From: Phycisphaerales bacterium | Lineage (GTDB): Bacteria > Planctomycetota > Phycisphaerae > Phycisphaerales > SM1A02 | DNA: 38,624 nt | NCBI GenBank assembly: GCA_022447205.1 | Contig: JAKVBQ010000031.1 | Coordinates: forward strand, 1-38,624 | Direction of reading: 5' to 3' | Shown: positions 8,498-14,632 of the stretch, piece by piece | How positions within the stretch are numbered: the stretch's first letter is position 1 | How the letters are laid out: every line of letters starts with the position of its first letter | Translations under genes and position numbers: made by a program | Notes under the pieces: model-generated | What the model saw: the letters and a program-made list of their open reading frames with translations, nothing else | What the model was told of the DNA's origin: nothing | Database searches by the model: none

Positions 8498-9477
8498 AGA
8501 TCCGACAAGGCCGAAGAAGCCGACGCACGCGCAGGGCATTCACCCTGGTGGAGCTGCTCGTGGCAGGCATGGCAGGTGTCCTCGTGATCGGAGCCGTGAC
8601 CATGGCGCTCTTCCAGAGCACGCGGGCACGGAACGCAACGAAGGTCCGTCTGACGGCGTACAGCCGGGCCGGCGCTGCGCTCGACATCGTGCGCAAGGAC
8701 ATCGCCTCCATCATGAGACGAGCGGACCTCTTCGAGACCCGCCTTCTGATCTACGACGACTCGGTGCTCACGTCCAGGGACCTCTACGACCGGGACGAAC
8801 TGCTGCTCTTCAACACCAGCCTTCGACCCACGAGACCGAATGAGTATGCAGGTGAAGGCCAGGAGTATGAATCGCAGTTCCGGGTCGGACAGGACGAGAC
8901 CGGGATCGCGATGTGGCAGCGACGCGATGCGGTACCGGACGAATGGTCGGATGCCGGCGGTCTGGCGACCCCCGTGGTCAGCGGCATCGTCGGACTGAAG
9001 ATCGAGGCCTATGACGGCGAATCATGGTTCGATGAATGGGACTCCGACATCGACGGCATGCCGTGGGCGATCCGCCTGACCGTCACTGCAACCGGCAATG
9101 AATCCCCCGAGAAGATCTACGAGGATCCCCAGATGTTCGCGGTTCTTCGAACGCAGGTGCCGATCGATCGGATCGTCCCGCCCCTGCCTCCTGTCCCCGA
9201 GGAAGAGGAACTCCTCGAAGAGGGCATGGTGGACGAGGAGATGCTCGAAGAGGACACCGGTGGAGTCGGCGGCGGTGGTGGCGGGTTTGGACGACCAGGC
9301 GGAGGCAGACCTGAAGGTGGTGGACGTCCCGGTGGAGGCGGCCGCCCCGGAAGCGGTGGTCGTCCCGGTGGTGGCAGACCCGGCGGCGGCCGACCTGGCG
9401 GAAGTGCCGGCGGTGGTGGTCGACCTGGCGGCGGTTTCGGCGGCGGCGGTGTCGGCAATGGAGGAGGCCCGCGCTGA
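8494..9477 (+). CDS. gspJ: type II secretion minor pseudopilin, GspJ-like, with Gly-Arg-Pro tail
   Basis: A GTG start at 8494 overlaps the gspI stop and follows GGAGG at 8482-8486. The leader ends RRA, followed by FTLVELLVAGMAGVLVIGAV, so the peptidase site has Ala rather than Gly at -1; this is seen in some prepilins. The pilin-like domain runs to about residue 225 and includes the segment TGNESPEKIYEDPQMFAVLRTQVPIDRI, in keeping with GspJ. A very acidic stretch (PEEEELLEEGMVDEEMLEED) follows. The last ~70 residues (from about 256) are almost only Gly, Arg and Pro, built from repeats of GRPGGG. GspJ normally ends at the folded domain, so the tail is unusual. The next gene overlaps the stop by 1 base. 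GspJ is assigned from order and length. Confidence 0.82.
   Translation: MKIRQGRRSRRTRRAFTLVELLVAGMAGVLVIGAVTMALFQSTRARNATKVRLTAYSRAGAALDIVRKDIASIMRRADLFETRLLIYDDSVLTSRDLYDRDELLLFNTSLRPTRPNEYAGEGQEYESQFRVGQDETGIAMWQRRDAVPDEWSDAGGLATPVVSGIVGLKIEAYDGESWFDEWDSDIDGMPWAIRLTVTATGNESPEKIYEDPQMFAVLRTQVPIDRIVPPLPPVPEEEELLEEGMVDEEMLEEDTGGVGGGGGGFGRPGGGRPEGGGRPGGGGRPGSGGRPGGGRPGGGRPGGSAGGGGRPGGGFGGGGVGNGGGPR
9262..9474 (+). repeat. GGC/GGT-rich repeat coding a Gly-Arg-Pro tail
   Basis: Imperfect short repeats of Gly, Arg and Pro codons (GGTGGTGGC, CGACCTGGCGGC and variants) encode repeated GRPGGG units at the C-terminus of the GspJ-like protein. Such tracts can change length by slippage. Confidence 0.8.
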
Positions 9478-10817
9478 TGACCGTGATCCTCCCCCATCAC
9501 CAGGGAAACCGACGGCTCACTCGCAATCGCCGAGGCGGCGTGCTGGCCATCGTGGTCTGGGGCATCGCACTCCTTTCGATCGTCGTCGCGGCAACCCAGA
9601 TCGTGACCTTCAGGACCGCGGCGATGGGCGCCAAGAACCTGGAACGAGTACAGGCACGGTGGGCTGCCCGCGCTGGTGTCGAGCAGGTCATCGCCGTTCT
9701 GGGGGCTGAAGCGGAAGACCCAAACACCACCGATGCGATCGCACTCACACGAACACTCGAGGATGTCGCCCAGGGCCAGATCGAGACCGGCTCCTGGTCG
9801 ATCTCGCATGTCCTCGAAGGTGTCGAGTACCTGGGACCGATGGACGAATCGGCGAAGCTGAACATCAACAGCCTGGTCTCCACCGACTATGAATTGCTGG
9901 AACTCGAGGGCATGTCACTGGATGTGATCGATGCGATCGTCGACTGGCGCGATGAGGACGATGAAGTCTCCCTGATGGGCGCGGAAGAGGATTTCTACCT
10001 GAACAGGAATCTCGCCTACACCCCTCGAAACGCAGACGTCAAGAGCCTTGCGGAACTGGAACTGGTCGCCGGGGTATGGCCCGAGGATCTTCGCGGAGGC
10101 GACCACCGACTGACCAACAGCTTCGATCCCAACGAGACGATCTCAGGCTGGGGCGAATACCTCACGGCGTACACCTATTCGACGGGCGCCCTCCAGACCG
10201 GCGAGCCCAAGTTCCGAATCGACGGCGCCGAGACCGAGGACGTCGCGGCCTATTTCGGGATCAGCAACCAGCAGGCCACGGAGCTCCTCGAATTCTCCAC
10301 CAGCAGCGAGAATGTCCAGCTGGAATCGCTGATCGCGCAGAACATCGGTGGGTCCGCGAACAGCTCGGGACTCCCCTCTCGACGGACCGGCCGAAGCAGT
10401 GCCGGCTCCAATTCGGACTCGGCCATGCCGTTCACGGACGAACAGTATCGGGTGATCCTTGACGAAGGCTGGATCGGGGAGCTGACCGAGCGGCGTCCGG
10501 GGCGGATCAACGTGAACACCGCCACCCAGAAGGCCCTCGAGGTGGTGTTCTCGTTCGACCCCTCCCTGGCCGAGGACGTGATCAGCCTCAGGAACTCCAG
10601 AAGTGGTGGGATCACATCCATCATGGACCTGCTCGAGGCCGGTAGAATCACCCCTGAGTTGCTTGGAGCGGTGGGTCACCGGCTCACCACCCAGGGAACC
10701 GTGTTCTCGATCACCAGCAGGGGAACCTCCCAGTTTGGTGATATCGAGACTGCAATGTTCGTCGTCGTTGATCGTTCCACCCTCCCCATCCAGATCATGG
10801 AATACCGCGAGGAGTAA
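9477..10817 (+). CDS. gspK: type II secretion minor pseudopilin GspK
   Basis: GspK caps the pseudopilus tip in known type II systems. The 446-residue protein begins with a basic leader (RRLTRNRRG) and the hydrophobic VLAIVVWGIALLSIVVAA helix. As in other GspK proteins, the usual Glu at +5 is absent. The inserted soluble domain has the family marks MDESAKLNINS near residue 120, VDWRDEDDEVSLMGAEEDFY, and the SLAELELVAGV helix. A second helix-hairpin-like segment (GRINVNTATQKALEVV) is near residue 340. Asp- and Glu-rich stretches near the tip domain agree with the calcium site known for GspK. Start ATG 9477 overlaps the gspJ stop by 1 base. Length is larger than typical (about 320) because of a Ser-rich insert (SSGLPSRRTGRSSAGSNSDS) near residue 300. 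Confidence 0.9.
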   Translation: MTVILPHHQGNRRLTRNRRGGVLAIVVWGIALLSIVVAATQIVTFRTAAMGAKNLERVQARWAARAGVEQVIAVLGAEAEDPNTTDAIALTRTLEDVAQGQIETGSWSISHVLEGVEYLGPMDESAKLNINSLVSTDYELLELEGMSLDVIDAIVDWRDEDDEVSLMGAEEDFYLNRNLAYTPRNADVKSLAELELVAGVWPEDLRGGDHRLTNSFDPNETISGWGEYLTAYTYSTGALQTGEPKFRIDGAETEDVAAYFGISNQQATELLEFSTSSENVQLESLIAQNIGGSANSSGLPSRRTGRSSAGSNSDSAMPFTDEQYRVILDEGWIGELTERRPGRINVNTATQKALEVVFSFDPSLAEDVISLRNSRSGGITSIMDLLEAGRITPELLGAVGHRLTTQGTVFSITSRGTSQFGDIETAMFVVVDRSTLPIQIMEYREE

Positions 10818-10858
10818 CTCCCATCCCCCCCACCAACGGCGAACAAGACCAATACGCA

Positions 10859-12871
10859 GTGATTCTCAGGCTGCGAAAGGACCGCTGGGCTGCACTCAGG
10901 GCCTCTATCGGTGTGGACCGGATCGAAGTCGTCGAGACCCGTTCCTTCCCGCTGGAGGAGCTGTCTGCGGAGGAGGCAGAAGATGGCGGGTCCGCCAACT
11001 CCCTGATCAACTGGCTCGAGGCGGAGGGCTCCCCCAGGACCTACCTCCTCCTGCCCGCGGGGATCACGATCTCAAGGGTTCTGCCACTGAGCGCTGATGG
11101 AGACGCGGAAGACCTCGACCTCTCACTCCGCCTCCAGGCGGAATCCCACCTGCTGGGCGGGGCCTCGGCCCACCGAATCTGCATGGCAAGCCTGCCGAAG
11201 CGTTCGGATTCCGCCAACCAGGGACTGGTGATCACCTGGCCGGAATCCTCGAAGGTCCAGCTTCCCCTGCTGGTCGAGGATCCCTCCTGCATCACCGAGA
11301 CCACCGCCTTGCTGGCCATGCTGCCCGAAGGTCCGCTCGAGGGCCCCATGCTTCATGTCGAGCGAAGCACCGGTTCACTCGCCCTGGTGCTCGAACACGA
11401 AGGACAGCTCGCGGTCCGTTCCACTCGAGAGGAAGCCCATGACGGCGCGGCCTGGCAGAAGGCGATCGTGCATTCCGTCGTCGAGACCGCGATCACGAAC
11501 CACCAACCGACGGAAGACGTTCAGGCCCTTCGTGACACGGTGATGAAGGCGATGGACGGACAGGAGGAGCTGCTCCTGCTTCCCGATGCGGCAAGGGAGC
11601 ATGTGACAAGTCGGGTCTCCGGAGGCGGAGATGATGACTGGTGGCAGGAATGGGGCATCTGCGCAGGTGCACTCCTCGCATCCTCCGGCAGACTGCAACC
11701 GCTCACCAGCCTGAGACCCAGAAAGCCGATCGAAAGCGCGAACACCTTCGGCGAGATCACGGCAAGCCTTGCACGACCGATGACCGCGGCCTGCATTCTG
11801 ATCGGGGCGTTCTTCGCGATCGCCCTTCTTCCGCTGATCACCTCATGGCTTCGCCTCGCGATCATCGAAGCCAAGGTCGATGACCAGAAGCAGCTCGAGA
11901 AGATCCTGCAGACCACGAAGCAGCAGGAGGCCGTCTACAACGAGATCGCCAATCGTTCCTGGCCGATGACCAAGGTGCTGGGCGACGTCGCCAACTGCAT
12001 GCCTCTGGGGATCGAGACCGACCAGATCACCGCCAACGAAGGAGACGCGGTCATCATCCGCGGCTCGGTCGGACCATACGGTGGCAAGACCCCGAAGGAG
12101 ATCCTGTATGAGATGCAGGTTCGCCTGGACGATGTCGGGATCTTCGGCCCCTGGGACCTCAGCGAGGATCCGATCAACAGTGGTGGCAAGATCGATTTCA
12201 CCATCTCGATCCCGGTCATCACGCCCTTCAAGTACGTGCGCAACTTCAGCGAGGACTTCGCGGAGAAGTCCCATGGCGAGCGCCGGTACGCCGAGACCTA
12301 CGCACGAATCGCCGCACTGGAAGCCGAGAAGAACGGTGAATCGGGTGCCTCCGCGACATCCGGGGAAACGACGGATTCAGAAAGCGCCGCATCAGATGCG
12401 TCCGCTCCCGCCGAGACCACGATCGCTCGTGCGGACAACCCGCGAAGCGGATCCTCCTCGAGCTCGAGGGACAGCAGGGATTCCGCCGAGGATGAAGGCG
12501 GAGCACCACCTGGGGTGGGTCGGGAATCGCTCAGCGGTGTCCGGGGCGGGTCGACCGCGAGCAGGCGATCGAGCAGCTCCTCTTCTTCAAGTCGTGCCGG
12601 CTCGATTCGCGGGTCCAGCGGAAGTGCTGTCCGCCGGAGTGACGCGAGTGGTGCCGTGAGCACCGGTGGCGAAGCACCTGTCCCGGAAATCCTGACCGAC
12701 ACGGAACTGGCCGCTCTCAGCAAGCCCGAGGCTCAGGAAGAGCTGAAGCGGGTCTCGATGGCCCGAAGACGGACCGACCTCGACGAGGAGACCAAGGCGG
12801 CGCTTCGAACGTATTTCGACAGGATCCTCGAACACATGAAGTCGATACCGAACACGGGAGGCTCCCTGTGA
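10859..12871 (+). CDS. gspL: GspL/PilM-PilN-like fusion, inner-membrane assembly protein with unusual C-terminal module
   Basis: This 670-residue protein links the cytoplasmic ATPase to the periplasmic alignment complex. Residues 1-300 resemble the actin-like cytoplasmic domain of GspL/PilM (strands at the very start, then SYLLLPAG-type segments). One membrane segment lies near 307-330 (AACILIGAFFAIALLPLI). A PilN-like periplasmic domain (about 335-470) has the pattern WPMTKVLGDVANCMPLGIE followed by VIIRGSV. A Ser/Arg/Gly-rich disordered linker runs from about 490 to 610. A final module at 621-662 carries RRRTDLDEETKAAL and recurs in the GspC-like protein. The annotated GTG 10859 has no ribosome site and starts directly at a beta-strand, so the true start may lie upstream; see findings. 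The gspM gene overlaps the stop by 4 bases. Linker and tail are not part of ordinary GspL. Confidence 0.82.
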   Translation: MILRLRKDRWAALRASIGVDRIEVVETRSFPLEELSAEEAEDGGSANSLINWLEAEGSPRTYLLLPAGITISRVLPLSADGDAEDLDLSLRLQAESHLLGGASAHRICMASLPKRSDSANQGLVITWPESSKVQLPLLVEDPSCITETTALLAMLPEGPLEGPMLHVERSTGSLALVLEHEGQLAVRSTREEAHDGAAWQKAIVHSVVETAITNHQPTEDVQALRDTVMKAMDGQEELLLLPDAAREHVTSRVSGGGDDDWWQEWGICAGALLASSGRLQPLTSLRPRKPIESANTFGEITASLARPMTAACILIGAFFAIALLPLITSWLRLAIIEAKVDDQKQLEKILQTTKQQEAVYNEIANRSWPMTKVLGDVANCMPLGIETDQITANEGDAVIIRGSVGPYGGKTPKEILYEMQVRLDDVGIFGPWDLSEDPINSGGKIDFTISIPVITPFKYVRNFSEDFAEKSHGERRYAETYARIAALEAEKNGESGASATSGETTDSESAASDASAPAETTIARADNPRSGSSSSSRDSRDSAEDEGGAPPGVGRESLSGVRGGSTASRRSSSSSSSSRAGSIRGSSGSAVRRSDASGAVSTGGEAPVPEILTDTELAALSKPEAQEELKRVSMARRRTDLDEETKAALRTYFDRILEHMKSIPNTGGSL

Positions 12872-13521
12872 ATCTCCCCGAAGACCACATCCTCCGGAAG
12901 ACGGTGGAGAACGCTCGGACTCACTACGAGGGGTTCTCGCGTTCGACGCGCACCCTCGTGATCGTCGGAGCAGTCTCACTCCTGATCCTCGCGGTCCTGG
13001 AATCGTGGACCGCCGCGGAAGCCTACGACAAGCAGACCGAGGCTCTCCTCACGAACATGTCGACCGCCAGGGCGACCAAGACCCAGCTCAGACCGTCATT
13101 CCGAGACCGCGTGCTGTCCCTGGGCACGATCCGACTTCCCGAGGCGAGCCTCGAACCGACGGCAGCCGAGCGGAACCTGAAGCTCGCGGTCGACCAGATC
13201 CTCGCCAAGTACGGTGCGGAGAACGAGAAGACGGATCTGGGACCGGGCGCTGCGATCGCAGCGAACCGTCTTCCCGAGATCCCCAGGGCCCCCGGTCGAA
13301 GACTGACCAAGATCAGCCTTCGAATCGAATTCGACTGCGCGCAGGACAACGCACCGTCGGTCATCAGTGCACTGGAATCCTCCCCGGAGGTCTACACCAT
13401 CACCCGGCTCCAGATCAGGCGGTACGAGGATGGTCAGGAGCAGGTGCGCAAGCTGGTGAACGTGAACCTGACCCTCGAGACCTGGGCGCTCAGCAAGAGC
13501 CGATTGGGAGGACGTGGCTGA
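12868..13521 (+). CDS. gspM: GspM/PilO-like inner-membrane alignment protein
   Basis: A 217-residue bitopic protein with a short cytoplasmic N-terminus, one membrane helix near residues 30-48 (TLVIVGAVSLLILAVLESW), a coiled-coil-like stretch (AEAYDKQTEALLTNMSTARATKTQL) and a small periplasmic alpha/beta domain that ends LVNVNLTLETWALSKSRLG. This layout is that of GspM/PilO, which dimerises with GspL/PilN to form the periplasmic ring under the secretin. Sequence identity to named GspM is low, so the call rests on topology, length and position between L-like and C-like genes. The GTG at 12868 overlaps the previous stop (GTGA). The following gene starts about at its stop codon. Confidence 0.72.
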   Translation: MNLPEDHILRKTVENARTHYEGFSRSTRTLVIVGAVSLLILAVLESWTAAEAYDKQTEALLTNMSTARATKTQLRPSFRDRVLSLGTIRLPEASLEPTAAERNLKLAVDQILAKYGAENEKTDLGPGAAIAANRLPEIPRAPGRRLTKISLRIEFDCAQDNAPSVISALESSPEVYTITRLQIRRYEDGQEQVRKLVNVNLTLETWALSKSRLGGRG

Positions 13522-13522
13522 C

Positions 13523-14443
13523 ATGCGAATGCAGGATCACCTCCCATCCTCCCTCAGGGCTCCGGGCCTGTTCTTCGTGAGCGCGGCCGCCCTCCTGCTC
13601 TCCTCGGCCTTCGTGCTGTCGAGCTTCTCGACGATCATGGATGCCAGCATGGAATCCTCGGTGAATTCAGAGGATGCGGACATCGTGACCCGACTCCTTG
13701 CCGACAACCCGGTCATCGTGCGATCCGAAGAGCGCTTTTCAGGCAGGTCGATCTTCTACATCCCCCGGGCACCCCGGGTTCCGGCACCTCCACCACCCCC
13801 ACGGGTCGTGGTCGAGGAGAGACCTCCGGAACCTCCGCCGCCCCCGCCACCCCCGCGCATCCCGACCACCTATGGGGGCCCGGCAATCACGGGCATCCTC
13901 GGCAAGGACGTGTTCTTCGCGAACAACAAGAGAATCCCCGAAGGCATGGAATCCGAAGGCGTGACGGTGCTCATCGTCCGAGGGCCGTTCAACGTCAAGC
14001 TCGGCTGGCAGGGCGGGGAATTCGAGATCGACCTCTTCACCAAGGAGCTCCCGGACTACTTCTCGGAGCCTCCCTTCTCGGATGGAAGTTCCTCGGACAT
14101 CTTCGCGACCACCGCAGGCTCCGATTCGGGCGTGAGGAGCACCAGCACGAGCAGCGTGAGCAGACCTCAAGCGCCGTCGGGAAGTTCGAGCCGAAGCGCA
14201 CGAGACATGGCGAACGAACGCTCCGAGCAACTGAGCCGGGAACGCGGCCAGGACGCGGAGATTCCCGAGCCCCTCGACCAGGAGGCATTGGGCGACATGT
14301 CCCGGATGGATGCGATCCGTGCGATGACCAAGATCAACTCGGCACTGCGAAGGCAGGATCTCGACGCGGAGACGAAGGAACGCCTGCAGGCCGACCGGAA
14401 GCAGCTCGAATCGAGGATTCGGAGTGCAAGCCAGAATCAGTAA
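13523..14443 (+). CDS. gspC: GspC/PilP-like connector protein with Pro-rich linker and shared C-terminal module
   Basis: This protein probably joins the inner-membrane platform to the secretin. One membrane helix lies near residues 12-35 (LFFVSAAALLLSSAFVLSSF). A proline-rich span (about 88-114, including PAPPPPP and EPPPPPPPPRIP) should cross the periplasm as a rigid rod. A small beta-rich domain follows (about 120-175: YGGPAITGILGKDVFFANNK and then VTVLIVRGPFNVKLGWQGG), like the homology region of GspC or PilP that binds the secretin N0 domain. A Ser/Arg-rich linker leads to a C-terminal module at 260-301 with LRRQDLDAETKERL, the same pattern as the end of the GspL-like protein. ATG 13523 lies 11 bases after GGAGG and is preferred over GTG 13514, which would sit only 2 bases from it. 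GspC is placed late here, unlike the gspC-first order of proteobacteria. Confidence 0.75.
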   Translation: MRMQDHLPSSLRAPGLFFVSAAALLLSSAFVLSSFSTIMDASMESSVNSEDADIVTRLLADNPVIVRSEERFSGRSIFYIPRAPRVPAPPPPPRVVVEERPPEPPPPPPPPRIPTTYGGPAITGILGKDVFFANNKRIPEGMESEGVTVLIVRGPFNVKLGWQGGEFEIDLFTKELPDYFSEPPFSDGSSSDIFATTAGSDSGVRSTSTSSVSRPQAPSGSSSRSARDMANERSEQLSRERGQDAEIPEPLDQEALGDMSRMDAIRAMTKINSALRRQDLDAETKERLQADRKQLESRIRSASQNQ

Positions 14444-14632
14444 GGATGCGAGGCCCTCGTGGCCGAATCGAGGCAATCCCGGCCGAACCGGGACGTTTCA
14501 CATGACTCGGGTACAGTGCACTGCAGCACCGGGACTCACCCTCCCGGAAGGTACCCCCAGAAGGCCTTCAAACGGACTCGAACAGCAACGAGTCCAGGAC
14601 GCACGGCGAACAGCCGGCAAGGAGCTCGGATC
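14444..14632 (+). promoter_or_regulatory. secretin leader with palindrome and two hairpins
   Basis: This gap holds three symmetric elements: TCCCGG-ccgaa-CCGGGA at 14477-14493, the 10-base palindrome CAGTGCACTG at 14514-14523, and GGACTCG-aacagcaa-CGAGTCC at 14574-14595, whose 7-bp arms match perfectly. The last hairpin ends 37 bases before the secretin GTG. None is followed by a T-run, so a classical terminator is unlikely. I see no clear promoter hexamer pair. Confidence 0.45.

Noticed and set aside
14459-14632. 58-residue N-terminal extension of the secretin
   Set aside because: It would place the signal peptide internally; GTG 14633 with AAGGAG gives a normal signal peptide at the start.
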